DNA of 36,766 nt from Gammaproteobacteria bacterium. GTDB lineage: Bacteria > Pseudomonadota > Gammaproteobacteria > DSM-16500. A program made the translations under genes and the position numbers. Of this stretch, positions 7,508 through 16,020 are shown one piece after another. Below the pieces are notes generated by a model. That model saw nothing but the letters and a program-made list of their open reading frames with translations, was not told the DNA's origin and made no database searches. Location: positions 1 to 36,766 of the forward strand of contig JABDBV010000008.1 of assembly GCA_013288395.1 (NCBI GenBank), read 5' to 3'. Within the stretch, counting starts at the first letter, position 1; each line of letters opens with the position of its first letter.

Positions 7508-9457
7508 ATGAGTCGACCGATGCTGACAATAATTGTTAGTATATTCCTAGGGATAGTGGTTGGCACGCTACTGATTATCGCTCCCTTGCAGCCACCAATG
7601 GCGTCTTATATTCTCCATGTTTCTCATACCGTAGCCCTTGCCGTTTTATTTGTAGCTATGGGGATACTGTGTTGGCTACTTTTTCATGAATGGCGTTTTA
7701 CACGGTTTGAGGCGACGCAGAAAAATTCAATGGGTACAGCATTTTTAGAATTAAAAAAAGGATTTGAAACGATATTCGACGATTCGACCAGTGGCATCGC
7801 ACAATTAAGTTTAGATGGTAGAGTGACGAAAGCGAACCATGCTTTTGCCGATTTACTAGGTTACAGTGAAAGTGACTTGCTCACGATGAATTTTTATCAA
7901 CTTATCCATCCCAATGATTTAAACAATCTGCAAACGAATGTTCCATTGCTCATCGATAAAAAATTAAAAACCTATCAAAGTGAACAATTGTGCTACCGAA
8001 AAAATAATGAAACGCTGTGGATCATGTCCACTTTATCGCTTATGTTTAACAGCAAAGACAAACCTGATCATTATATTTTACAAATTCAAAATATAACGCA
8101 GCAAAAAAAGGCAGAAGAGCGGCTGCATCACATGGCGTACCATGATGCGTTAACGGGTGTGGCCAACCGCAATAAATTAGACCAATTTGTGAGTCACATT
8201 TTGGCTTCGTCGCGTCGTCATCAACAAGAGTTTGCGTTGTTATTTCTTGATTTGGATCGGTTCAAAAACATTAACGACACCATCGGGCATGAAGCGGGCG
8301 ATATGTTATTGCAAATTATTGCAGAACGTCTTATGAGCACGGTGCGTAATACGGATTTGGTCGCGCGTTTGGGTGGTGATGAATTTATTTTGGTGATCAC
8401 GGATGTTAAAAAAACAGAGGCAGTCGCATTGATCGCACAAAAAATTCTAGAAACCGCGATGGAAGCTATCGTGGTCAAAGGACAAGAAATTTATATTACC
8501 ACGAGTATAGGCATTGGCATTTATCCACATGATGGGCAAAATATCCAATCTCTCATGAAAAACGCAGACTTAGCGCTCTATCGTGCTAAAGAACATGGAC
8601 GCAATAATTATCAATTTTACACATCAGAAATGACTAGCAAAACGCAAGAAAAAATGGCGCTACAAAATGCGCTAGGACACGCGCTGGCCAAAAATGAATT
8701 TTCTCTTAATTATCAGCCAAAAATGAATATTAAAACGCGGCGCATTACTGGCATAGAAGCATTTTTACGTTGGAAAAATAAAGAATATACCAGCATCACG
8801 CCTGATGAAATTATTAGCTTAGCCGAAGAAACGGGGTTGATTATTCCCGTTAGCGATTGGGTATTAAAAACTGCCTGTCAACAACTTAATGAATGGCACA
8901 CAATGGGTTTCACTTCGTTGACGATGGCCGTGAACTGCTCGCCTCGACAATTTAAACACGCTACTTTTGTGGATGATGTGTTACGTACCATGACACAATT
9001 TAATTTACCACCAAAGTCACTAGAGTTGGAAATTACTGAACAAATTATTATGGAAGACCCTGAAAATACCTTGCGGGTGTTATATGCATTAAAAGACATA
9101 GGTGTACTTATTGTGATTGATGACTTTGGAACAGGCTATTGGTCATTAAATAATTTGCGTCGTTTGTCCGTCGATAAAATTAAAATTGATAAGTCATTTA
9201 TCAAACAAGTCAGAGTAGATGAAACCTCGGCGATTATTACCTCGGCTATTATTGCGATGGCTAACACATTGGGTATCACAGTGATCGCGGAAGGTGTAGA
9301 AACACGTGAGCAATATGAGTTTCTTGCTGCTGAGGGCTGCCAAGAAATTCAAGGGTATTATTTGACACAGCCGCAAACAGAAGAATCGATAACAGCATTT
9401 TTGAAACATCCGATGCCGGAGGGGGAAATGGCTGCGGATGTGGAAGTGATTGTTTGA
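7508..9457 (+). CDS. membrane PAS-GGDEF-EAL cyclic-di-GMP protein
   Basis: A 649-residue inner-membrane signalling protein. Order: two N-terminal membrane helices (about 5-26 and 37-60), a PAS sensor domain (about 90-200), a GGDEF diguanylate cyclase domain (about 210-370) and an EAL phosphodiesterase domain (about 385-630). The cyclase motif GGDEF near residue 289 is intact, with the RNTD inhibitory I-site five residues before it. In the EAL domain the signature reads E417-A-F, followed by LRW. Other expected residues are present (NCSPRQF, ELEITE, DDFGTG, AEGVET, QGYYL), so phosphodiesterase activity is likely but uncertain. I chose ATG 7508 because AAGGA at 7495-7499 sits 8 bases before it and overlaps the ATG at 7499. 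It is the only c-di-GMP enzyme in the window; the MshE ATPase is a possible downstream target. Confidence 0.92.
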   Translation: MSRPMLTIIVSIFLGIVVGTLLIIAPLQPPMASYILHVSHTVALAVLFVAMGILCWLLFHEWRFTRFEATQKNSMGTAFLELKKGFETIFDDSTSGIAQLSLDGRVTKANHAFADLLGYSESDLLTMNFYQLIHPNDLNNLQTNVPLLIDKKLKTYQSEQLCYRKNNETLWIMSTLSLMFNSKDKPDHYILQIQNITQQKKAEERLHHMAYHDALTGVANRNKLDQFVSHILASSRRHQQEFALLFLDLDRFKNINDTIGHEAGDMLLQIIAERLMSTVRNTDLVARLGGDEFILVITDVKKTEAVALIAQKILETAMEAIVVKGQEIYITTSIGIGIYPHDGQNIQSLMKNADLALYRAKEHGRNNYQFYTSEMTSKTQEKMALQNALGHALAKNEFSLNYQPKMNIKTRRITGIEAFLRWKNKEYTSITPDEIISLAEETGLIIPVSDWVLKTACQQLNEWHTMGFTSLTMAVNCSPRQFKHATFVDDVLRTMTQFNLPPKSLELEITEQIIMEDPENTLRVLYALKDIGVLIVIDDFGTGYWSLNNLRRLSVDKIKIDKSFIKQVRVDETSAIITSAIIAMANTLGITVIAEGVETREQYEFLAAEGCQEIQGYYLTQPQTEESITAFLKHPMPEGEMAADVEVIV

Positions 9458-11272
9458 TTATTTCTTCCGCAACACCCGCCGCATAATTTTATTCGAGGCA
9501 GTTTTAGGTAGTTCACGAACAAACACCACATCATGAATCTTAAACAATGGATTAATATGTTTGTTGATGCGATCTTGCATGTCTTTCATCACCTCATTTT
9601 TAGAAAGTGATTCACTGGTGGCTGCATAGATCACTAATAAACTAGGGCCATTCGTCGGTGGAGCAATTGCAATGGCAGCGACTTCTACGATAGAGGGTAA
9701 TCCTGTTAATGCGCGTTCAATTTCTGCTGCGCTTATTTTGATGCCGCCTAAATTCATGGTGTCGTCTACGCGGCCTAATATGACGTAATAGTTGTTCTGT
9801 AATTGTTTTATTTGATCGCCATGACGGCGTAATGTTTTGCCCTCGGGGGATAAGGGCATATTGCTGAAATACGTTTGATAATGATCGGCATTCAATAATT
9901 GTGTGGATAAGCCTAATGCTGGTGGAATAAGAGCAACTTCACCTTCAGTTCTGGGTTTTCCATGCTCGTCGATAATTATAAAGTCCGATCCCATCGTGGG
10001 CGTTGAAAATTGCGAAGGAATATTCGTTTGCACAATTGTACTTGAAACATAAGCGCCACCAATTTCTGTTCCACCGCAATATTCGATAATGGGTTTATGC
10101 ACTCCTTGCGACATCAAATAAGCCATGTCTTCAGGATTCGAACATTCACCCGTTGAGGAAAAAACCTTAATGGCGCTCCAATCAAGCTGTTCCATGCAGC
10201 GGGTTTGTCTCCATGCAGCAACCAGTGTGGGAACCACACCTAACATCGTGACTTTTGCACGCACAATAAATTCGCCGAACGCGCGGTCTTTGGGAATGTC
10301 TGTATAAAGTGCAATAGCGGCGCGATTAATAAAAGCAGCATAAATAAGCCAAGGACCCATCATCCAACCAAGATTGGTAGGCCACGCCAATACATCGTTT
10401 GTTTGAATATTTTGATGAAAAAAAGCATCGCTTGCTGCTTTAACAGGCGTTGTGTGGTTCCAGACGATAGCCTTGGGTTCTGCCGTGGTGCCAGATGAAA
10501 AAAGAATGTTGGTCGCTGCCATTGGTTCGCACGGTACCGCTTCAAATGGGGTGGTTGTTTTACATAGAAAATCTTTCCAATGTAGATCACCCGTGCGCAA
10601 TGTAAACAAATCAGATTTTTCTTGCGAGGAGGGGAGTACAATCACGCACGGCGCGTTCGCTTGCTGCACTTTTTCATAAAGTGAATGTGTTTTTCCGCCG
10701 CGTTGAATATAATTTTGCGTAAAAATGGCTTTGGCTTTTGCAATGTTTAATCGCACGGCTATTTCTTGGCTGGAAAAACTATCCGCTATCGATACCACCA
10801 CACCACCCATTTTAATAATGCCAAGATAGATCGCGACCGCAAACGCATCCATGGGCATCGCGATCGCAAGCGGGTCACCTGCTTTGAACCCCTTGTTTAA
10901 AAGACTAGTGGCAATGCGATTAGATAATTGATTTAATTCCTCAAAAGTCATAGTGACGATATTTTTATTTTTATCTTCGTAAATAATGGCTATAGAAGAG
11001 CAAGGTGCAGTAAAACAACTTTCTGCAATGTTAAGCAATGCACCTTTAAACCAAGAAGGGGAAGCAACACCTTGTGAAAGATCACAAATAAGCTCAGGCG
11101 GTTTTTTAAAAACCAAATGCAGTTTTTTTATCACGCGCTGCCAAAAATCTTCGTACTGTTCCACAGTATAACGATGAAATATTTTCACATCATTGAGACC
11201 AAGCTCCGCCATGAATGACGTAATATTGGCGTGCTGAATAATTTCGGGTGTCGGTGTCCATGCTGGTCTCAT
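9458..11272 (-). CDS. AMP-dependent acyl-CoA synthetase (acetyl/acetoacetyl-CoA synthetase-like)
   Basis: A 604-residue ANL-superfamily adenylating enzyme that would activate a carboxylate with ATP and then CoA. It has the P-loop-like LFSSGTTAEPKAIVWNHT block (Ala replaces the usual second Gly), PTNLGWMMGP, the YCGGTEIGG adenylate-binding motif, GRVDDTMNLGGIKISAAEIE with the hinge aspartate, and the A10 lysine K595 in KTASNKIMRR. The PTNLGWMMGP and GTEIGG pattern is that of acetyl-/acetoacetyl-CoA synthetase relatives, including the plant AAE17/18-like subgroup. The substrate cannot be fixed from sequence. It ends directly against the GGDEF-EAL stop and diverges from queC. Confidence 0.82.
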   Translation of the reverse strand: MRPAWTPTPEIIQHANITSFMAELGLNDVKIFHRYTVEQYEDFWQRVIKKLHLVFKKPPELICDLSQGVASPSWFKGALLNIAESCFTAPCSSIAIIYEDKNKNIVTMTFEELNQLSNRIATSLLNKGFKAGDPLAIAMPMDAFAVAIYLGIIKMGGVVVSIADSFSSQEIAVRLNIAKAKAIFTQNYIQRGGKTHSLYEKVQQANAPCVIVLPSSQEKSDLFTLRTGDLHWKDFLCKTTTPFEAVPCEPMAATNILFSSGTTAEPKAIVWNHTTPVKAASDAFFHQNIQTNDVLAWPTNLGWMMGPWLIYAAFINRAAIALYTDIPKDRAFGEFIVRAKVTMLGVVPTLVAAWRQTRCMEQLDWSAIKVFSSTGECSNPEDMAYLMSQGVHKPIIEYCGGTEIGGAYVSSTIVQTNIPSQFSTPTMGSDFIIIDEHGKPRTEGEVALIPPALGLSTQLLNADHYQTYFSNMPLSPEGKTLRRHGDQIKQLQNNYYVILGRVDDTMNLGGIKISAAEIERALTGLPSIVEVAAIAIAPPTNGPSLLVIYAATSESLSKNEVMKDMQDRINKHINPLFKIHDVVFVRELPKTASNKIMRRVLRKK

Positions 11273-11280
11273 AAACGTTA

Positions 11281-11289
11281 TGGTATACT
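11281..11289 (+). promoter_or_regulatory. putative extended -10 promoter element of queC
   Basis: TGG followed by TATACT (11284-11289) forms an extended -10 (TGnTATACT) 25 bases before the queC ATG. No good -35 hexamer is visible, which is common for extended -10 promoters. Confidence 0.45.
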
Positions 11290-11314
11290 ACGCCACTTCA
11301 AAACAGGAGCTTTT

Positions 11315-11992
11315 ATGCAAAAAAATGCCATTATTTTATTCTCCGGTGGGTTGGATTCCACTACGTGTTTGGCGATTGCCAAATCTCAGGGTTTTGTTTG
11401 TTATGCCTTAAGTTTTAGTTACGGACAAAAACATCAAGTTGAAGTGGAATGGGCGAAAAAAATCGCAGCGACAAGTGGCGTGGCCGAACATAAAATTCTT
11501 AACTTGCCGCTCGATGAATTAGGCGGTTCCTCGCTGACAGATAAACAAAAAAAAGTGGATGATCATGTCGCAAATGGCTCCATTCCCGCTACCTATGTGC
11601 CAGCACGAAATACTATTTTTTTATCGTTTGCATTGGCATGGGGTGAAGTTATCGGTGCGGTCGATATTTTTATAGGCGCCAATCACATTGATTATTCCGG
11701 TTATCCAGATTGTCGCCCTGATTATTTACAGGCATTTGAACAAATGGCGGTGCTGGCGACAAAGCGTGGCCGTGAAGGCGAACGCTTCATCATTCATGCA
11801 CCCTTATTACAAATGAATAAGGCGGATATTATTCGCGCGGGTGTGAAACTGGGTGTGGATTATAGTCAGACCCTGTCTTGTTATAGGGCGGATGCAGCGG
11901 GTCGCGCGTGTGGGAGTTGTGATAGTTGTGTTTATAGGGAGAAGGGGTTTAGTGAGGCTGGAGTGGATGACCCGACGATATATGTTTTGTGA
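11315..11992 (+). CDS. queC: 7-cyano-7-deazaguanine synthase QueC
   Basis: A 225-residue QueC, which converts 7-carboxy-7-deazaguanine to preQ0 with ATP and ammonia on the queuosine tRNA-modification pathway. The PP-loop SGGLDSTT is at residues 10-17, the family's YVPARNTIFLSFALAWGE follows near 90, and a zinc site near the C-terminus is formed by C189, C199, C202 and C205. The open frame extends upstream to 11231, but ATG 11315 matches the family N-terminus (MQKNAIILFSGG) and has CAGGAGC just before it, so I take that start. queD, queE and queF are not nearby. A large inverted repeat follows about 25 bases after its stop. Confidence 0.95.
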   Translation: MQKNAIILFSGGLDSTTCLAIAKSQGFVCYALSFSYGQKHQVEVEWAKKIAATSGVAEHKILNLPLDELGGSSLTDKQKKVDDHVANGSIPATYVPARNTIFLSFALAWGEVIGAVDIFIGANHIDYSGYPDCRPDYLQAFEQMAVLATKRGREGERFIIHAPLLQMNKADIIRAGVKLGVDYSQTLSCYRADAAGRACGSCDSCVYREKGFSEAGVDDPTIYVL

Positions 11993-12017
11993 GCTTTTGC
12001 TTGTTCTCGGGCTGAGC

Positions 12018-12150
12018 GTTTTGATTTCCTGCTGCTGTGCTGTCCTATTGCCTCTTCGCTCCAAACGCGCCATCCATGGCGCTTCGCATTGCATCCTGCA
12101 ATCCAGTCGCTGCGATGCAATAGGACAGCACAGCAGCAGGAAATCAAAAC
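12018..12150. repeat. 34-bp perfect inverted repeat with two nested hairpins
   Basis: Arms 12018-12051 and 12117-12150 are perfect reverse complements over 34 bases (inner part GCTGCTGTGCTGTCC). The 65-base interior holds two more small hairpins: GCGCCAT/ATGGCGC (12067-12082) and ATTGCA/TGCAAT (12088-12102). The element lies downstream of queC and could stop or shield transcripts from both sides. It has no coding capacity and looks like a non-autonomous repeat. Confidence 0.85.
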
Positions 12151-12166
12151 ACTAACCTCTCCAACG

Positions 12167-12380
12167 CGCACGCTCTCGCGAGTAGCGGATCACCCCTCAT
12201 CCGCCCTTTGGGCACCTTCTCCCACAAGGGGAGAAGGCTGCGTAGTTAAGATTGTTGGTGATAATGAGCTTTTGAAATGTTGAGAGCGTATACAACCCTC
12301 ACTACACAGCCTTCTCCCCTTGTGGGAGAAGGTGCCCAAAGGGCGGATGAGGGGTGATCCGCTACTCGCAAGAGCGTGCG
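12167..12380. repeat. MITE-like inverted-repeat element, copy 1
   Basis: A 214-bp element with arms of about 89 bases (12167-12255 and about 12290-12380). The core, shared with the copy at 18513-18736, begins CACCCCTCATCCGCCCTTTG and ends in GGAGAAGGCTG. The outer section (CGCACGCTCT...GAGTAGCGGATC) is also symmetric but is not found in the other copy. The loop is related between copies, with ATGAGCTT and CTCACTAC conserved. It has no reading frame of its own. Confidence 0.88.
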
Positions 12381-12407
12381 TGACAACAGCAAGAAGTCGA
12401 ATTTTAA

Positions 12408-12674
12408 TTAATCCAACATCCCATACTGCTTTAATTTCTTCCGCAAGGTTCCGCGTGAAATGCCCAAAATATGAGCCATCTTCACTTGGTTATAATGCGT
12501 ATGATTGATTAACACTTCTAGTAAAGGTCTTTCTATTTCTTCCAATAAGATTGAATAAAAATCGATAGGTTGTTCACCGCCGATATTTGAGAAATAGTTT
12601 CGAAGGGTATCTTTTACAACTTGTTTTAAAGTAACTGTTTTTAAATCTTCAGCAAGTGATATTTTCTTTTGCAT
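12408..12674 (-). CDS. fis: nucleoid-associated transcription regulator Fis
   Basis: An 88-residue Fis-family protein, a DNA-bending nucleoid protein that regulates growth-phase genes. The C-terminal helix-turn-helix is clear (NQVKMAHILGISRGTLRKKL), preceded by the dimerisation helices (YSILLEEIERPLLEVLI). The frame is open up to 12728, but the ATG there has no ribosome site. ATG 12674 has GGAG eight bases upstream and gives a length near that of Escherichia coli Fis (98), so I use it. dusB, its usual operon partner, is not next to it. Two direct repeats GTGATCAA (12717-12724 and 12734-12741) lie just upstream. Confidence 0.9.
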   Translation of the reverse strand: MQKKISLAEDLKTVTLKQVVKDTLRNYFSNIGGEQPIDFYSILLEEIERPLLEVLINHTHYNQVKMAHILGISRGTLRKKLKQYGMLD

Positions 12675-12966
12675 AGGTATAACTCCATACTCTCCATAAT
12701 GTTGGAATATCTTTCCGTGATCAAACATTCAGAGTGATCAAAATTATTCATTTGACGAGTTGTCAGTTTCAATAGACTAAAAATAAGAGTTAAAATTTAA
12801 CACCTAACTGATTAAAAAGTCCAGCCATTCTATGCAATGATTTCGTGCAATAAGTGGACTGGTTGATTTAACGCCCATAACTCATTAAAGTAGCATCAGT
12901 TCTCTCGAAAATAGCTGGAACGGCTAGACTAATAAATAGCATTCCACTTATGGAGTTTTTACAAAA

Positions 12967-13560
12967 ATGAGTAATGCAAGCTTAAAAGACCAATTGCAAG
13001 CAGTAGCTTCTCAATTGACAGACACCTTGGTAGTGAATACCCATTCCACTGACAAGCAGCCAAAACAGCAGATCAGTAAAACTATTAAAACTGATAAATC
13101 GCCAAAATCTGCCAATCCCCATCCCCCTAAAAGCGATCGATCAAGTGGGACAAAGCCAAAATGGCTAGTCTATATGCAATATGGCGTTGAGTTACTGCGC
13201 GCTTATTTTCCTGAAGGGTTTAAAGGCGGCAATGAAATCAAGCCGTTGAAAAAAGGGATTAAGCAAGATTTAATCAAACAGCTCAGCACAATGGAACAAA
13301 TTGTGACCGAAGACAAAGCCTGCATGGTGAAAAGCCTCTCGTATTATGTGAATACCGGTGCTTATCATAAGAGTGTAGTAGAAGGAGCGGTCCGTATTGA
13401 TTTAGTAGGCTGTCCTTCTGGGGTCGTGTCTGCTGAAGAAGCTAAATATTCTAAAGAACGTCAGCAAGCAAAACAAAAAGTAAAGCAAGGAGCTACCAGG
13501 TCGGAACCTAGATCGGAACAAAACCAAAAAATCGAAGCTAACGCCGAGCTTACACAATAA
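12967..13560 (+). CDS. proQ: ProQ/FinO family RNA chaperone
   Basis: A 197-residue protein with a central ProQ/FinO domain (about residues 60-160: KWLVYMQYGVELLRAYFPEGF, IKPLKKGIKQDLI, SLSYYVNTGAYHKSVVEGAVRIDLVG). It is flanked by polar, Lys/Gln-rich, probably disordered tails. Such proteins bind structured small RNAs and mRNA 3' ends and affect their stability and pairing. The C-terminal Tudor-like domain of Escherichia coli ProQ is absent, so this is the shorter form. The start at 12967 follows a GGAG site. It is divergent from fis, and the amino-acid permease follows after 38 bases. Confidence 0.85.
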   Translation: MSNASLKDQLQAVASQLTDTLVVNTHSTDKQPKQQISKTIKTDKSPKSANPHPPKSDRSSGTKPKWLVYMQYGVELLRAYFPEGFKGGNEIKPLKKGIKQDLIKQLSTMEQIVTEDKACMVKSLSYYVNTGAYHKSVVEGAVRIDLVGCPSGVVSAEEAKYSKERQQAKQKVKQGATRSEPRSEQNQKIEANAELTQ

Positions 13561-13598
13561 TACCCATCCTGGGAAAAAGTAAACCTAACGAGGTTTTT

Positions 13599-15200
13599 AT
13601 GAGTGACCAATCACGCCGTATCGGACCTGCCACCTTATTTATGCTGAGTATGAATGCACTCATTGGTTCAGGCTGGTTATTTGCACCGCTTTATGCCGCG
13701 AAAATCGCCGGTGCGGCTGTTATTTTTTCCTGGGTGATTGGTGGTGTAGCTGCGATTCTTATCGCTTTAACCTTCGCTGAATTATCCACGATGTTGCCAG
13801 TGACCGGTGGAACCGCGCATATTCCTCAATTAAGCCATGGTGCGTTTGCTAGTTTTGTGCTCAGCTGGATTGCATGGATTACAGCGCTTATGTTGGCTCC
13901 TATCGAAGTACAAGCAGTGCTACAGTATGCCACCATTTTTTTCCCTGCTCTGATGCATGACGTAGGAGGCGTTCCGACCTTAACCATGTGGGGTTATATC
14001 TGGGCCGCCTTATTAATGATGTCACTCTGCGTCATTAATATTTGCAGTTACCGTGGTCTAATGCGGTTTAATTTTGTTTTGTTTGTCTTCAAATTTTCCG
14101 TCATTTTGCTGACCATTTTTGCCTTTTTACATGTGCGCTTTAACCCAGAGAATTTTACCGGCATGTTATCTGCTACCGCTTCCATCAGTGGCTGGCAAGC
14201 TATTTTAAGCGCTGTGGCAACGAGCGGCATTGTGCTCGCCTTTAACGGATTTAAAAGTGGTGTTGAATTAGCAGGCGAAACAAAAAATCTTGCGGTGTCC
14301 ATTCCCTTAAGCACAGCAGGGACAGTGTTTGCGTGCATGTTACTTTATTTAGGCTTGCAAGTTTGTTTTATAGGTTCATTAGATCCCGCCATGCTAAAAC
14401 AACAAGGCTGGCAACACTTAAGTTTTACAGGTGATATGGGGCCGTTTGTGGGTCTTGCGGCGGGGTTGGGGCTCATCTGGTTAGTGAAGTTGTTATATAT
14501 AAACTCCGTGGTCTCACCACTGGGTGCTGGGTTGATTTATGTGACAGCCACTGCACGTATTCTTTATGCAATGAGCCGCATTGGTTATGTGCCAAAATTT
14601 CTTTCTCGTTTAAACCATCACCGCTTTCCGGTATGGGCCATCATTGTTAATTTCGTTTTAGGCATGCTTTCTTTTCTGCCCTTACCAGGTTGGCAGGCAA
14701 TGGTGAGTTTTCTGATTTCTGCAATGGTGATCACTTATGCTATGGGGCCCATTGCATTGATCAGTTTACGCATTACGTTGCCGCATAAAGAACGTCCTTT
14801 TCGTCTGCCTGCGGCAAATACTATTTGTTTGATCGCTTTTTATTGCTGCAATTTATTTAGTTACTGGACAGGATGGGAAACGATTTCAAAACTCGCTATT
14901 GTGCTTAGCATTGGATTAGCTCTCTTTTTCATTTCTTATCTGCGTGGCAGAGTAAAAATTGAAAAGAAAGAATTTAGATCGGCTATTTGGATTATTCCGT
15001 ATTTATCAGGCATGGTGTTAATTTCTTATGTGGGCGCGTTCGGCGGGCTAAATATTCTTCCCTTTGGTTGGGATTTTTTAATAGTTGGTCTCTTTAGTGT
15101 TTGTATTCTTTATTTAGCGGTATGGAGCCGCGTTGCGCTGACCTCAGAAGAAGTGACGGATTATTTAGTTTCTGAATCTGCGGCGTTAGCGGGGAAATAG
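13599..15200 (+). CDS. APC-superfamily amino-acid permease
   Basis: A 533-residue inner-membrane transporter with about twelve to fourteen hydrophobic helices. The N-terminal NALIGSGWLFAPLYAAKIAG is the substrate-backbone binding region of helix 1 in the amino acid/polyamine/organocation superfamily. Other family marks include FAELSTMLPVTGGTAHIPQ (helix 2) and GFKSGVELAGETKN (helix 6 region). Overall it resembles YveA-type aspartate-proton symporters, but the substrate is not certain. It lies between proQ and the hydratase genes, all on one strand with short gaps (38 and 30 bases), and may be co-transcribed with them. Confidence 0.87.
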   Translation: MSDQSRRIGPATLFMLSMNALIGSGWLFAPLYAAKIAGAAVIFSWVIGGVAAILIALTFAELSTMLPVTGGTAHIPQLSHGAFASFVLSWIAWITALMLAPIEVQAVLQYATIFFPALMHDVGGVPTLTMWGYIWAALLMMSLCVINICSYRGLMRFNFVLFVFKFSVILLTIFAFLHVRFNPENFTGMLSATASISGWQAILSAVATSGIVLAFNGFKSGVELAGETKNLAVSIPLSTAGTVFACMLLYLGLQVCFIGSLDPAMLKQQGWQHLSFTGDMGPFVGLAAGLGLIWLVKLLYINSVVSPLGAGLIYVTATARILYAMSRIGYVPKFLSRLNHHRFPVWAIIVNFVLGMLSFLPLPGWQAMVSFLISAMVITYAMGPIALISLRITLPHKERPFRLPAANTICLIAFYCCNLFSYWTGWETISKLAIVLSIGLALFFISYLRGRVKIEKKEFRSAIWIIPYLSGMVLISYVGAFGGLNILPFGWDFLIVGLFSVCILYLAVWSRVALTSEEVTDYLVSESAALAGK

Positions 15201-15230
15201 CGCGTCGTATTATTGCGTAAGGAAAAAAAT

Positions 15231-16019
15231 ATGGATATATCATCAGAAGTTATTAAACTTCAGTCACATGAATTCGGCATCATGCAAATCAGTCTGAATC
15301 GACCCGATCAGCTGAATGCATTGAGTCAGGAAGTCTTGCAACAATTATCAACGCTGCTAGAAAAAATTAAGCACGATCCCTCTATTAAAGCATTAATGAT
15401 TACAGGCGAAGGTAAAGGTTTTTGCGCGGGTGCGGATATCAAACAATTGGTGGGATTGAAAGGGACAGATGGATTGGCTTTTGCTCAGTTTGGACAATCC
15501 GTATTTAATCAATTGGAATTATTAGGCAAGCCGTCGTTGGCTGTTATTCAGGGTTTTGCATTTGGTGGGGGTTCTGAATTGGCAATGGCGGCAACGCTTC
15601 GTATAGCTGCAAATAACGCTGTTTTTGCGCAACCTGAAATTAAACTCGGTGTGATCCCTGGTTTTGGTGGGTCACAACGTTTAGCGCGCTTAATAGGCAA
15701 AGGGCGCGCGTTAGAAATGTGCTTAACGGGCAGACGATTTACAGCGGAAGAAGCCTATCAGTGGGGAATGGTGAATGAACTAACCACACCAGATCAACTA
15801 CTAACACGAGCAAAATCACTTCTGATAAGTATAACAGCGCTAGGTCCTATCGCATTACAAAGTATCTTAACGGTCATTCATCAAGGCTACAATATGCCAT
15901 TTGAAGAAGCACTGGCGCTCGAAGCTGCTCATTTTGGACTATGCTGCGCCACAGCGGACAAACAAGAAGGGGTAAGAGCATTTCTTGAAAAACGCGCGGC
16001 GGTGTTTAGTGGAGAGTAG
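15231..16019 (+). CDS. enoyl-CoA hydratase/isomerase family protein
   Basis: A 262-residue crotonase-fold enzyme. The oxyanion-hole segments are GFCAGADIKQL (near 63-73) and GFAFGGGSELAMAA (near 108-121). Both catalytic glutamates of true enoyl-CoA hydratases are present, E116 in GGGSELA and E136 in PEIKLGVIPGFGG. It would hydrate 2-enoyl-CoA thioesters in fatty- or amino-acid breakdown. The frame opens at a TTG (15213), but ATG 15231 has AAGGA seven bases before it and fits the family N-terminus. The next gene begins one base after its stop. Confidence 0.9.
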   Translation: MDISSEVIKLQSHEFGIMQISLNRPDQLNALSQEVLQQLSTLLEKIKHDPSIKALMITGEGKGFCAGADIKQLVGLKGTDGLAFAQFGQSVFNQLELLGKPSLAVIQGFAFGGGSELAMAATLRIAANNAVFAQPEIKLGVIPGFGGSQRLARLIGKGRALEMCLTGRRFTAEEAYQWGMVNELTTPDQLLTRAKSLLISITALGPIALQSILTVIHQGYNMPFEEALALEAAHFGLCCATADKQEGVRAFLEKRAAVFSGE

Positions 16020-16020
16020 C

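Larger units (their letters stand above)
11993..12407. other. 415-bp gene-free spacer made mostly of two inverted-repeat elements
   Basis: Between the queC and fis stops there is no credible gene. Short open frames on both strands run through palindromic DNA and mirror each other, as expected from inverted repeats. The space is filled by the 34-bp palindrome (12018-12150) and the long MITE-like element (12167-12380). Confidence 0.8.

Noticed and set aside
11853-12283. Several open frames of 64-100 codons on both strands after queC
   Set aside because: They run through inverted repeats, so they mirror one another. They show no family resemblance, and none has a convincing ribosome site.
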